Part shown: positions 7,977 through 16,712 of the stretch, piece by piece
How the letters are laid out: each line of letters starts with the position of its first letter
Position numbering within the stretch: the stretch's first letter is position 1
Source of the DNA: Hydrogenophilus sp.
Lineage (GTDB): Bacteria; Pseudomonadota; Gammaproteobacteria; Burkholderiales; Thiobacillaceae
Assembly (NCBI GenBank): GCA_020725265.1
Contig: DYFK01000003.1
Coordinates: 1-64,000 of the forward strand
Reading direction: 5' to 3'
DNA length: 64,000 nucleotides
Notes under the pieces: generated by a model
What the model was told of the DNA's origin: nothing
The model's database searches: none
The model's input: only the letters and a program-made list of their open reading frames with translations
Position numbers and translations under genes: made by a program

Positions 7977-9074
7977 ATGGCACTGGCCAGCCCGGTGCTG
8001 GGCGATTACTGGCCCGGCATCCAGCTCTACTACCCACCGGTGAAATACGCGCCGGCGCTGGGGCAGTACGAGGATCTGGAAGCCGCCGCGCTGCGTTTCC
8101 AGAAGCACGCGCGCCACTGCCACGCGCAAACCCTGTTGTTCGACCTGGAAGACGGCTGCCGCCAGAAGGCGCTGTCGCGCGACCTGCTGCGCCGCGAACT
8201 GCCCGGTCTGGAACGCGACGATCTGGCGGTGGCGGTGCGCATCAATCCCTTCCGCACCGAGGAATACGAGTTGGACCTGGCCATGCTGCGCGACCTCGCC
8301 GAGCACATCGACGTGGTGATGCTGGCCAAGGCCGGCGAAGCCTACGGCGCGGCGGAAATCCGCGATCTGTCCGCCTGCCTTGCCGGCATCAACCCGCGCA
8401 TCACCATCCAGCCGATCATCGAGCATCCCAAGTCGCTGAAGATCGCCCCGGAGATCATGGCCTACCCGACGGTAAGGCATGTGGTGTTCGGCATCCACGA
8501 CTTCTCCAAGGCGATGGGCATCCACATCACGCCGCGCGGCTGGACGCAGGAACTGGCCTACTTCCTCAACCAGATCATCTTCGAGGCGCGCATCGCCGGG
8601 GTCGGGGTGATCGGCGGCGTCGAGGTGCTGATCGGCCAGGCAGCGATGCCGGAAACCTTCCTCGAACCGCACGACATCCGCCGCTGGCTGGATCTGCACG
8701 GCGACGACGAATCGCGCGTGGTCTACCGCCACGCCTGCGAGGAGGCGGCCATGGGCCTGACCGGCAAGCAGGTCATCCACCCCGGCCACATCCATCTGTG
8801 CAAGGTCGCCTACACGCCCTCGCCCACCGAGGTCACGCGCAACATCCGCGTGCTGCGCGCCGCCGTCGAAGCCGACGCGCTGCTCGGCGGCGCCATCAAG
8901 TTCGAGGGCGAAATGCTCGACCCGCCGATGTTCGGCAAGGCGCTGCAGGTGCTGCTGCGCGCGCACGCGCTACGCGCCCTGTCGGAAGAAGACACCGATT
9001 TCGCGCTGCAAGTGCTGGCCATGCTGCCAACCCAGGTGGTGCGCGAGAACTGGCCCTATGGAGTGATCCTATGA
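7977..9074 (+). CDS. HpcH/HpaI-CitE family CoA-ester lyase (first of three)
   Basis: A 365-residue member of the HpcH/HpaI aldolase/citrate lyase beta superfamily, TIM-barrel enzymes that cleave or form beta-hydroxyacyl-CoA esters such as malyl-, methylmalyl- or citramalyl-CoA with Mg2+. The acidic metal and catalytic signature is visible as FDLEDG (Asp56-Gly60) and a basic strand VRINPFRTEEYELD; later IIEHPKS carries the expected metal-binding Glu. It is longer than the usual 290-320 residues. GAGGAG precedes the ATG at 7977. Its stop overlaps the next start (ATGA), so it is the first gene of a coupled five-gene operon. The substrate is not readable from sequence. Confidence 0.85.
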   Translation: MALASPVLGDYWPGIQLYYPPVKYAPALGQYEDLEAAALRFQKHARHCHAQTLLFDLEDGCRQKALSRDLLRRELPGLERDDLAVAVRINPFRTEEYELDLAMLRDLAEHIDVVMLAKAGEAYGAAEIRDLSACLAGINPRITIQPIIEHPKSLKIAPEIMAYPTVRHVVFGIHDFSKAMGIHITPRGWTQELAYFLNQIIFEARIAGVGVIGGVEVLIGQAAMPETFLEPHDIRRWLDLHGDDESRVVYRHACEEAAMGLTGKQVIHPGHIHLCKVAYTPSPTEVTRNIRVLRAAVEADALLGGAIKFEGEMLDPPMFGKALQVLLRAHALRALSEEDTDFALQVLAMLPTQVVRENWPYGVIL

Positions 9075-10795
9075 ACGCCTTCGCCCGCTTCGCCCCCCTC
9101 CCCGCCTGGACCTGGCAAGTGCCGGAACATCTCAACATCGGCGTCGCCTGTACCGACGCCCATCTCGGCACGCCCACCGAACAGCGCCCGGCGATGATCG
9201 TCGAGGATGACGAACGCGGCGTCAGCCAGGCCAGCTACGGCGAACTGGCGGCGCGCACCTCGCGCTTCGGCCAGTTGCTGCGCCGGCTCGGCGTCGCGCC
9301 CGGCGAACGCGTGCTGATCCGCCTGCCCAACGGCCTCGATTACCCCACCGCCTTCCTCGGCGCGATGAAGGCCGGCGCCATCGCGGTGCCCACCTCGACG
9401 CTGTTGACGGCGGAGGAAGTGGCCTATCTGGCGCGAGATTCGGGCGCCAGCGTGCTGGTCACCGACCCGACGACCTGGGCCGGGCTGCAAGGCAAGCTGG
9501 CCGGAATGGACAACCTTCGCCACGTGCTGCTGGCGTCCGTACCCCCCTCCCCCGCAAGCGGGGGAGGGGTTGGGGGAGAAGGAAGTCCGTCCGATCGACA
9601 TGCGCAAAACGGCCCTCTCCCCGGCCCTCCCCCGCTTGCGGGGGAGGGAGAAAGACAGGCACTCGATCTCGACGCCGCGCTCGCCGCCATCGACGCCTGG
9701 GAAGCGCCCTACGACAGCCGCGCCGACGAGCCCGCCTATCTGGTCTACACCTCCGGCACCACCGGCTATCCCAAGGGCGTGCTGCACGCGCACCGCGCCC
9801 TGATCGGACGGGAGCCGGCGGCGACCTACTGGTTCGATTTCGCGCCGGCAGGCGACCGCATCGTCCATTCCGGCAAGTTCAACTGGACCTACGTGCTCGG
9901 TTCGGCGCTGATGGACCCGCTTTATCGCGGCAAGACGGTGATCGTGCACGAGGGCCGGAACGACGCCGCTGGCTGGATACGGCTGATCGCCAAACACGGC
10001 GCGACGATCTTCATCGGCGTGCCGACCATCTATCGGCAGATCCTGCAGAAGACCGACTTCAGCGGCGCCGACGTGCCAACCCTGCGCCACTGCATGAGCG
10101 CCGGCGAGCACCTGTCGGATGAGATGCTCGGCCTGTGGCGCGCGCGTTTCGGCATCGACATCCACGAGGCGGTGGGCATGTCCGAGGTGTCCTACTACCT
10201 GTCGGAGAACAAGTTCCGGCCGATCCGCCCCGGCTCCGCCGGCTTTCCGCAACCCGGCCACGCGGTGCGCCTGCTCGACCCGGAAACCCTGCGCGAGGTG
10301 GCGCCCGGCGAGGAAGGCATGATCTGCCTGCCGGCCGACGATCCCGGTCTGTTCCTGCGTTACTGGAACCTGCCCGAGGAAACCGCCAAGGTTTTCAAGG
10401 GCGGCTGGTTCCTCACCGGCGACTACGCGCGTTTCGACGACGATGGCTACATCTGGTTTCTCGGCCGCCGCGACGACATCATCAACTCCTTCGGCTACCG
10501 CGTCTCGCCGCACGAGATCGAGCGGGTGATGAAGACGCATCCGGCGGTGGCCGACTGCGCCGCCACCGGCGAGGAACTGTCGGCCGACAAGGTGCTGGTG
10601 GTGGCCTACGTCATGCTCCACCCCGGCGCCACGCTCAGCGCCGATGATCTCGCCGCCTTCGGACGCGCGCATCTGGCCGCCTACAAGGCGCCCAGGATCG
10701 TCTACCTGACCGACGATTTCCCGCGCACCAAGAACGGCAAGATCATTCGCAAACAGCTTTCGCCGACGCTCGCCAGCGCCCGTTCCACCGCCTGA
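9071..10795 (+). CDS. AMP-forming acyl-CoA synthetase with a repeat-derived insert
   Basis: An ANL-superfamily ligase of 574 residues that would activate a carboxylic acid to its CoA thioester through an acyl-adenylate. Present are the P-loop-like motif TSGTTGYPKG (227-236), the GDYARFDDDGY and GRRDDIINSFGYRVSPHEIE hinge motifs, and the catalytic lysine region KNGKIIRK near the C-terminus. Overall it resembles benzoate-CoA-ligase-like enzymes. Residues about 157-195 are Pro/Gly-rich and are encoded by two inverted palindromic repeats that look like intergenic repeat DNA. The insertion keeps the frame, and all catalytic motifs are intact. Its position between CitE-like lyases and mesaconyl-CoA hydratase suggests a C4-C5 dicarboxylic or hydroxy acid substrate. 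Confidence 0.88.
   Translation: MNAFARFAPLPAWTWQVPEHLNIGVACTDAHLGTPTEQRPAMIVEDDERGVSQASYGELAARTSRFGQLLRRLGVAPGERVLIRLPNGLDYPTAFLGAMKAGAIAVPTSTLLTAEEVAYLARDSGASVLVTDPTTWAGLQGKLAGMDNLRHVLLASVPPSPASGGGVGGEGSPSDRHAQNGPLPGPPPLAGEGERQALDLDAALAAIDAWEAPYDSRADEPAYLVYTSGTTGYPKGVLHAHRALIGREPAATYWFDFAPAGDRIVHSGKFNWTYVLGSALMDPLYRGKTVIVHEGRNDAAGWIRLIAKHGATIFIGVPTIYRQILQKTDFSGADVPTLRHCMSAGEHLSDEMLGLWRARFGIDIHEAVGMSEVSYYLSENKFRPIRPGSAGFPQPGHAVRLLDPETLREVAPGEEGMICLPADDPGLFLRYWNLPEETAKVFKGGWFLTGDYARFDDDGYIWFLGRRDDIINSFGYRVSPHEIERVMKTHPAVADCAATGEELSADKVLVVAYVMLHPGATLSADDLAAFGRAHLAAYKAPRIVYLTDDFPRTKNGKIIRKQLSPTLASARSTA
9541..9655 (+). repeat. Inverted pair of palindromic (REP-like) repeats inside the ligase gene
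   Basis: Unit one has twelve-base arms (9544-9555 and 9558-9569) around AA, and unit two has eleven-base arms (9625-9635 and 9638-9648) around TT. Both share the core CCTCCCCCGC/GCGGGGGAGG. The tail after unit one (TTGGGGGAGAAGG) reappears in inverted form before unit two, so the two units face each other like a BIME pair. Such GC-rich palindromes normally lie between genes; here they are in frame within a coding sequence. I saw no other copy in the window. Confidence 0.8.
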
Positions 10796-10803
10796 GGCCC
10801 ACC

Positions 10804-11679
10804 ATGCTCAACTACCGTCCGCGCCGAGCCATGCTCTACGTGCCGGCCTGCGTGCCGCGCTTCCTGGCCAAGGGCCGCGCGCTGAAGGTCGATACGCTGA
10901 TCTTCGACCTGGAGGAATCCGTGCTGGTCGAACGCAAGGACGAGGCGCGCCGCAACGCCGTCGCGGCGATGCGCGAAGGCGGCTACGGACCGCGCGAAAT
11001 CGTCGTGCGGGTGAACCGCCACGATACGCCCTGGGGCCGCGACGACCTCGCCGCCGTGGTGCCGGAACAACCCGACGCCATCCTGTTCCCGCGCATCGAA
11101 AGTCGCGCCGACGTGCTCGCCGCGCTGGCCGCGCTGGATGACGCCGGTGGCGCCGACCTGCCGGTCATGCTGATGCTGGAAACACCCTTCGCCGTGCTGC
11201 GCGCCGAGGAGATCGCCGGCGCCAGCGCGCGCATCGCCTGCCTGGTGATGGGCACCTCCGACCTGACCAACGAGCTGCACGCGCGCATCACCCCGGAACG
11301 CCTGCCGCTGCTGTACAGCCTGTCGCACTGCCTGCTGGCGGCGCGCGCGCACGGCCTGCCGATCGTCGACGGCGTCTACCTCGATCTCAAGGACATGACC
11401 ACCTTCGAGTACGCCTGCCGCCTGAGCCGCGATCTCGGCTACGACGGCAAGACGGTGCTGCACCCGTCGCAGATTCCCTACACCAACGACGCCTTTTCGC
11501 CGCGTCCGGCCAGCATCGAACGGGCGCGCAAGATCATCGCCGCTTGGGACGAGGCCAACCGGGAAGGCCGCGGCGTCACCGTGGTCGAGGGCCGTCTGGT
11601 GGAAAACCTGCACGTCGAGGCGGCGCGGCGTACCCTGATGATTCACGACATGATCGAACGGATGGAGGCCGAGACATGA
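10804..11679 (+). CDS. HpcH/HpaI-CitE family CoA-ester lyase (second of three)
   Basis: A 291-residue CitE-like protein. The metal and substrate signature includes LIFDLEESV (residues 32-40), VRVNRHDTPWG, ILFPRIES and a metal-binding Glu in MLMLETPF. Length and motifs fit malyl-/citramalyl-CoA lyases or the related (3S)-malyl-CoA thioesterase of the ethylmalonyl-CoA pathway; sequence alone does not separate these. It starts eight bases after the ligase stop, and its stop overlaps the mch start (ATGA), so it is co-translated with both neighbours. Confidence 0.85.
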   Translation: MLNYRPRRAMLYVPACVPRFLAKGRALKVDTLIFDLEESVLVERKDEARRNAVAAMREGGYGPREIVVRVNRHDTPWGRDDLAAVVPEQPDAILFPRIESRADVLAALAALDDAGGADLPVMLMLETPFAVLRAEEIAGASARIACLVMGTSDLTNELHARITPERLPLLYSLSHCLLAARAHGLPIVDGVYLDLKDMTTFEYACRLSRDLGYDGKTVLHPSQIPYTNDAFSPRPASIERARKIIAAWDEANREGRGVTVVEGRLVENLHVEAARRTLMIHDMIERMEAET

Positions 11680-12734
11680 GCGGGAAGACCGACGCCGGCA
11701 ACTTCTTCGAGGATTTCAGCCTCGGCCAGACCTTCGCGCACGCCACGCCGCGCACCCTGGGCGCCGGCGAGGCGGCGCTGTACGTGGCGCTGACCGGATC
11801 GCGCCACGCCATTGCCAACTCCGGCCCGCTGGCGCACGCGCTCGGCTATCCGGCGCGGCCGGCCGACGAACTGCTCGCCTTCCACATCGCCTTCGGCAAG
11901 ACCGTCGCCGACATCTCGCTCAACGCGGTGGCCAATCTGGGCTATGCCGACGCGCGTTTTCCGCGGCCGGTCTTTCTGGGCGACACCCTGCGCGCCGAAT
12001 CCACGGTCATCGGCCTCAAGGAAAATCGCGACGGTGAAGCCGGCGTGGTCTGGGTACGCTCGACCGCGATCAACCAGAACGACCGGGACGTGATGACCTG
12101 GGTGCGCTGGGTGATGGTGAAGAAGCGCGACCGCGCGCGCGCGCCACCACCGGTCGTGGTGCCGACGCTCCCCACCCACGTCGCCGCGCGTGACCTGGCT
12201 GTACCCGGGTTCCTCGATTGTCGCGAGTTCGAAACCGCGTTGACCGGAAGCGCCTGGTTGTGGGAGGACTACCAGCCGGGAGAAATCATCGACCATCCCG
12301 CCGGCATGACCCTGGACGAGTCCGACCACAGCTTCGCCACCCGCCTCTACCAGAACCCGGCGCGCCTGCACTTCGACGCGCGCCTGATGCGCGACACCGC
12401 GTTCGGCCGCCGTCTGGTCTATGGCGGTCACGTCATTTCCGTATGCCGGGCGCTGGCGCACGAAGGCCTGGAGAACGCCCTGCTGATCGCCGCCATCAAC
12501 GGCGGCACGCACTGCAACCCGACCTTCGCCGGCGACACCCTGTATTGCCGCCACGAAGTCCTGGAAAAATGGGAGCTGCCCGGCCGCGACGACCTCGGCG
12601 CCCTGCGCCTGCGCATGCTCGGCCTGAAGGATCGCGCGCCGGCGGAGCTGGGCGCGCCGAAAATCGACGGCAAATATTCGCCGCACGTGGTACTCGACCT
12701 CGATTACACCGTGCTGATGCCGAGACACCACTGA
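11676..12734 (+). CDS. mch: Mesaconyl-CoA hydratase (MaoC-like double hotdog)
   Basis: A 352-residue protein whose N-terminal part (GNFFEDFSLGQTFAHATPRT, then FGKTVADISLNAVANLGYAD) closely matches, from memory, mesaconyl-CoA hydratase of Rhodobacter-type ethylmalonyl-CoA pathways. It would interconvert mesaconyl-CoA and (2R,3S)-beta-methylmalyl-CoA. It consists of two hotdog domains (about 1-155 and 185-352); the second contains the hydratase-like stretch GMTLDESDHSFATRLYQNP. Next to CitE-like lyases it would link propionyl-CoA plus glyoxylate with mesaconyl-CoA in either direction. The ATG at 11676 overlaps the previous stop. Confidence 0.87.
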   Translation: MSGKTDAGNFFEDFSLGQTFAHATPRTLGAGEAALYVALTGSRHAIANSGPLAHALGYPARPADELLAFHIAFGKTVADISLNAVANLGYADARFPRPVFLGDTLRAESTVIGLKENRDGEAGVVWVRSTAINQNDRDVMTWVRWVMVKKRDRARAPPPVVVPTLPTHVAARDLAVPGFLDCREFETALTGSAWLWEDYQPGEIIDHPAGMTLDESDHSFATRLYQNPARLHFDARLMRDTAFGRRLVYGGHVISVCRALAHEGLENALLIAAINGGTHCNPTFAGDTLYCRHEVLEKWELPGRDDLGALRLRMLGLKDRAPAELGAPKIDGKYSPHVVLDLDYTVLMPRHH

Positions 12735-12746
12735 CCGAGGATCGCG

Positions 12747-13739
12747 ATGACGCAGCCCGTCCACCCCAACGACGCCCTGTTCGCGGGCGAGAAAGCCTTC
12801 CCGATCCTGCCCGCCTGCGAACACTTCGCCGGCAGCGAGAAACTGATGCGCAAGGCACTGGCGCTGATGGAACGGATCGGCCCGGTATTCAACGTCACCT
12901 GCGACTGCGAGGACGGCGCCCCGGCCGGACAGGAGCGCGAGCACGCGGAAATGATCACCCGCCTGCTCAATGACGACGCCAACCACCACGATCTGGCCGG
13001 CGCCCGCATCCACGACCCGTCGCATCCCCACTGGCGCGCCGACGTCGACATCCTGGTGCCGGCCGCCGGCGCCCGCCTGGCCTACCTGACCATCCCGAAA
13101 TGCACGTCGTTCGACCAGGCCGCCGGCGTCGTCGACTACATCGCCGGGGCAGCGGCCCGCCACGGCATCGGCCGCGACATCCCCCTGCACATCCTGATCG
13201 AAACGCATGGCGCGCTGCGCGACGCGCAGCGCATCGCCACCCTGCCCGGCGTGCAGGTGCTGGATTTCGGCCTGATGGACTTCGTCTCCGGCCACCACGG
13301 CGCCATCCCGGCCAGCGCGATGCGCAGCCCCGGCCAGTTCGAGCACCGTCTGATCGCGCGGGCCAAGGCCGAGGTGGTCGCCGCCGCGCTGGCCAACGGC
13401 GTGGTTCCGGCGCACAACGTCACGCTCGACCTGAAGAATCCTTACGCCGCCTGGCAGGACGCCCAGCGCGCGCGCATGGAATTCGGCTTCCTGCGTCAGT
13501 GGAGCATCCACCCGATCCAGATCCAGCCGATCGTCGACGCCATGAAACCCGACCACGCCGAGGTCGAGACCGGCGCCGCCATCCTGCTCGCCGCCCAGCG
13601 CGCCGACTGGGGGCCGATCCAGCATGCCGGCGAGCTGCACGACCGCGCCACCTACCGGTATTTCTGGGAGGTGCTGCGCAAGGCGCGGATCACCGGCGTG
13701 CCATTGCCGGCGGCGGCGGAAGCGGCGTTCTTCGCCTGA
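12747..13739 (+). CDS. HpcH/HpaI-CitE family CoA-ester lyase (third of three)
   Basis: A 330-residue member of the same superfamily but of a different branch from the two upstream paralogues: the acidic signature reads CDCEDGAPAG (near residues 52-61), followed by RIHDPSHPHWRADVD and LHILIETHGALRDAQ with the metal-binding Glu. The insertion-rich C-terminal half (HPIQIQPIVDAM) is typical of longer lyase-like proteins. It ends the operon, 12 bases after mch, and the next gene is convergent. Having three diverged CitE-like enzymes in one operon suggests separate steps, for example methylmalyl-CoA, malyl-CoA and citramalyl-CoA, rather than redundancy; this is inference. Confidence 0.83.
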   Translation: MTQPVHPNDALFAGEKAFPILPACEHFAGSEKLMRKALALMERIGPVFNVTCDCEDGAPAGQEREHAEMITRLLNDDANHHDLAGARIHDPSHPHWRADVDILVPAAGARLAYLTIPKCTSFDQAAGVVDYIAGAAARHGIGRDIPLHILIETHGALRDAQRIATLPGVQVLDFGLMDFVSGHHGAIPASAMRSPGQFEHRLIARAKAEVVAAALANGVVPAHNVTLDLKNPYAAWQDAQRARMEFGFLRQWSIHPIQIQPIVDAMKPDHAEVETGAAILLAAQRADWGPIQHAGELHDRATYRYFWEVLRKARITGVPLPAAAEAAFFA

Positions 13740-13748
13740 GGCCGGGCT

Positions 13749-14702
13749 TCAGGGGCGGTCGCGCCAGACCAGCAGGCCCTGGGCGTTGAGCTCGATGTCG
13801 CCGGCCAGCAACGCGCGCATGCGCGTCTCCGGCAGCGCGCAGCCGTGCGCGCGGGCGGCGTCGAGCAGGCAGTTCTCGAGCGCCAGTTTGAGCGCCTCGT
13901 GGCGCGCCTCGCCCTGCCCGGCGACCGCGCGCGTGAGCCGGACGAAATCGTCGATCAGCCGGTGCAGCTGGCCGGCGAGCGCATCGAGGCCGTCGACGCG
14001 GCCATAGTGGGTCAGATAGGCGGCATCCGGACGCAGCGCCATCAGGCGGTCGATCGAGGCATGCAGGGCCTCCGGTTCGAACTGCACCGGCGTGGTGGTC
14101 GGAAAGATGAACGGCCGACCCTCGACATCGAACTCCCGATAGGAAATGCCGAAGGTATCGCCGGTGAAGATGGCGTTGGCGACGCTGTCGTGCACGCAGA
14201 AATGGTGGCGGGCATGCCCGGGGGTATCGAGGAAGCGCAGCACGCCGCCGCCGAATTCGATCTCGTGGCCATCGCCGGCCTCGAGCACCCGTTCGGCCGG
14301 CGCCGGCACGACCTCGCCATACAGCGCCTGGAAGGCCTGTTCGCCATACACCGCCGTGGTGCCGGCAATCAGCCTGGCCGGATCGATCAGGTGGCGGGCG
14401 CCCTTGGGATGCGCCACCAGCATGGCGTCCGGGCAGACCGCCAGCAACGCGCCGGCGCCGCCGGCATGGTCCAGATGCACATGGCTGGCGATGATCCAGT
14501 CCACCGATTCCGGCCCCAGGCCCAGTTCGGCCAGGGCCGCCAGCACGTTGGGCAGGGAATGGCGGGTGCCGGTGTCGAACAGCGCGACCCGACCGTTGCG
14601 CGCGATCAGGTGGATGGATGCCAGACCGGCGCGCACGTAACCGGCATCGACGGTATGGATGCCGTGGTCGTGGTGGATGACGGGGTGGATGGCGGCGAGC
14701 AT
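13749..14702 (-). CDS. Metallo-beta-lactamase-fold hydrolase
   Basis: A 317-residue MBL-fold protein with the complete metal-binding set: HVHLDH (His74, His76, Asp78, His79), a later His in DTPGHARHH, Asp in FTGDTFG and His in LTHYG. The first 220 residues form the MBL core, and a helical C-terminal extension (about 235-317) follows. It has no clear sequence tie to glyoxalase II or to quinolone-signal enzymes, so the substrate is unknown. AAGGAG precedes the ATG. It lies four bases downstream of rlmJ on the same strand and is probably co-transcribed with it. Confidence 0.82.
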   Translation of the reverse strand: MLAAIHPVIHHDHGIHTVDAGYVRAGLASIHLIARNGRVALFDTGTRHSLPNVLAALAELGLGPESVDWIIASHVHLDHAGGAGALLAVCPDAMLVAHPKGARHLIDPARLIAGTTAVYGEQAFQALYGEVVPAPAERVLEAGDGHEIEFGGGVLRFLDTPGHARHHFCVHDSVANAIFTGDTFGISYREFDVEGRPFIFPTTTPVQFEPEALHASIDRLMALRPDAAYLTHYGRVDGLDALAGQLHRLIDDFVRLTRAVAGQGEARHEALKLALENCLLDAARAHGCALPETRMRALLAGDIELNAQGLLVWRDRP

Positions 14703-14706
14703 GGGG

Positions 14707-15570
14707 TCACTCCTTGGCGGTTTTCCCGGTTCCGGAAACGGTGATGTGGCATTCGGCGCCTTCGCCCTGGGCCAGCGCGTCGCGCAGCACCGGCATGCAG
14801 ACGTCCAGTTCGGCGCGCAGCGTCCACGGCGGATTGACCACGAACATGCCGGAGCCGTGCATGCCGAAGGCGCCGGCCTGGGGCTTGCGCACGCTCAGCG
14901 ACACGTCCAGCCAGTCGACTTCCTTGAGCGCGCGCAGGCGTTCGGGCAAACGGCGCGCCTCCGGGCGCGGCAGCAGCGGATACCAGACCGCGTAGACGCC
15001 GGTGGCGAAACGCCCGAGGCTGTCGCGCAGCGCCTCGACCACGCGCGCGTAGTCGCGCTTGTCCTCGTAGGACGGATCGATCAACGCCAGCGCCCGGCGC
15101 GGCGGCGGCGGCAGCAGCGATTTCAGGCCGACGAAACCGTCGCCCAGCGTCACCTGGACGCGCCGGCCGGCCTCCATGAAGGTCTTGCCGAGCAGGTCGA
15201 CGTCGGTGGTATGCAGTTCGAACAGGCGCAGGCGGTCCTGGTCACGCACCAGTTTCCAGGCCAGGTAGGGCGAACCGGGATACAGGGTCGGCGCGCCGCC
15301 CGGATTCATCGCGCGCACCAGTTCGACGTAGTCGGCCAGCGGCGCCGGCAGGTCGGCGCGTGTCCACAGCCGGGCGATGCCGTCGGCGTGCTCGGCATTG
15401 CGCGTCGCGTAGCCAGCGTCCAGACCGTAAGCGCCGGCGCCGGCATGAGTGTCGATGTACCAGAACGGCTTGTCCTTCAGCGCCAGATGACGCAACAGCC
15501 GGGTCAACACGAAATGCTTGAGGACATCGGCGTGATTGCCGGCGTGAAAGGCGTGACGGTAACTGAGCAT
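14707..15570 (-). CDS. rlmJ: 23S rRNA (adenine-2030-N6) methyltransferase RlmJ
   Basis: RlmJ methylates A2030 of 23S rRNA using SAM. The 287-residue protein starts with the family signature MLSYRHAFHAGNHADVLKH. It has the SAM-binding segment YIDTHAGAGAY and the catalytic motif DPSYE (DPPY class) near residue 164, and it ends with the GSGMFVVNPPW stretch typical of the family. Length is as expected (about 280). It is the first gene of a two-gene unit with the MBL hydrolase. Confidence 0.93.
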   Translation of the reverse strand: MLSYRHAFHAGNHADVLKHFVLTRLLRHLALKDKPFWYIDTHAGAGAYGLDAGYATRNAEHADGIARLWTRADLPAPLADYVELVRAMNPGGAPTLYPGSPYLAWKLVRDQDRLRLFELHTTDVDLLGKTFMEAGRRVQVTLGDGFVGLKSLLPPPPRRALALIDPSYEDKRDYARVVEALRDSLGRFATGVYAVWYPLLPRPEARRLPERLRALKEVDWLDVSLSVRKPQAGAFGMHGSGMFVVNPPWTLRAELDVCMPVLRDALAQGEGAECHITVSGTGKTAKE

Positions 15571-15642
15571 GATGGTGGGACGGGGTGAATCGTCGCGTAT
15601 TGTCCCACGCGACCGATCCGGCCGGACACGCCGTCGCGGCGT

Positions 15643-16602
15643 TCAGGCCGACAGATCGCGTTCCAGCCGGCGCGCCAGCGCGTCGGCCAGCGCGGCCGGC
15701 GGCAGGCGCGCGCAGTCCAGTTTCTCGACCTTCTCCCAGCCGCGCAGCCAGGTCAGTTGCCGCTTGGCCAGTTGCCGGGTCGCCGCCGCGCCCTGCGCGT
15801 ACAACGCCCCGGCGTCGATCTCGCCGTCCAGGAAACGCCAGGCCTGGCGATAACCGACGCAGCGCATCGACGGCAGCGACGGCGTCAGTGGCAGACGCGC
15901 GCGCAAACCGCGCAGCTCGTCGACCAGGCCGGCCGCCAGCATCGTCCGGAAACGCAGGTCGATGCGCGCGTGCAGCCAGGCGCGATCCTCCGGAAACAGC
16001 GCGAATTGGGACCAGCGCCATGGGCTGGTGACCTGCTCGGTGGCAACCCGCGCCCGCAACAATGCCGACATGGTGCCACCGGTGCTCAGGCACAGTTCCA
16101 GCGCGCGCTGGATGCGTTGCGCGTCATTCGGCGCCAGCCGCGCCGCCGTATCCGGGTCCAGACGCGCCAGCTCGGCGTGCAGGGTCGGCCAGCCGGCGCG
16201 CGCCGCGCGCGCCTCCAGTTCCGCGCGCAGCGCCGGATCGGCCGCCGGCAGATCATCGAGACCACCGAGCAGGGCGCGGAAATACAGCATGGTGCCGCCG
16301 ACCAGCAACGGCACTCGTCCGCGCGCGGCGATCTCCGTCATCACCCGCGTCGCGTCGGCGCGGAAGCGCCCGGCCGAATACGCCTCGGTCGGCTCCACCA
16401 AGTCGATCAGATGATGCGGCGCGCGCGCCAGCAACCCGGCGTCAGGCTTGGCCGTGCCGATGTCCATGCCGCGATACACCAGCGCCGAATCGACGCTGAC
16501 GATCTCCAGCGGAAAACGCTCGACCAGCCACGCCGCCAGATCGGTCTTGCCGCTGGCGGTGGGGCCCATGAGGCTGATGGCGGGGGTGGGAGATGAAGAC
16601 AT
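15643..16602 (-). CDS. miaA: tRNA dimethylallyltransferase MiaA
   Basis: MiaA transfers a dimethylallyl group to N6 of A37 in tRNAs that read UNN codons; its product is the substrate of MiaB, also in this window. The 319-residue protein has the P-loop GPTASGKT (13-20), the [16 protein letters not shown] motif, [13 protein letters not shown], and the tRNA-binding [13 protein letters not shown] region near the C-terminus. The ATG at 16602 lacks a clear Shine-Dalgarno sequence, but the start fits the family. No hfq follows it, unlike in many proteobacteria. Confidence 0.94.
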   Translation of the reverse strand: MSSSPTPAISLMGPTASGKTDLAAWLVERFPLEIVSVDSALVYRGMDIGTAKPDAGLLARAPHHLIDLVEPTEAYSAGRFRADATRVMTEIAARGRVPLLVGGTMLYFRALLGGLDDLPAADPALRAELEARAARAGWPTLHAELARLDPDTAARLAPNDAQRIQRALELCLSTGGTMSALLRARVATEQVTSPWRWSQFALFPEDRAWLHARIDLRFRTMLAAGLVDELRGLRARLPLTPSLPSMRCVGYRQAWRFLDGEIDAGALYAQGAAATRQLAKRQLTWLRGWEKVEKLDCARLPPAALADALARRLERDLSA

Positions 16603-16671
16603 CGGGCGCGATTATCCGGCGTCGGACGGCGGCTGGTCCGATTTCCTCGCGAAAATCCGCGCGCGTCACTT

Positions 16672-16687
16672 GGCTATATTGATAGCC
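16672..16687 (+). promoter_or_regulatory. Palindrome over the likely -10 of the deacylase gene
   Basis: GGCTAT-ATTG-ATAGCC is a perfect six-base-arm inverted repeat containing the -10-like TATATT (16675-16680), about 35 bases before the ATG at 16713. A protein binding here would block polymerase. I see no good -35. Confidence 0.3.
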
Positions 16688-16712
16688 CGGACATCGCGCA
16701 TGGAGGTGTGCC

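Noticed and set aside
9424-9690. Minus-strand frame with a Pro/Gly-rich peptide over the repeat pair
   Set aside because: This peptide type is what GC-rich palindromic repeats encode in any open frame; it is antisense to the ligase.
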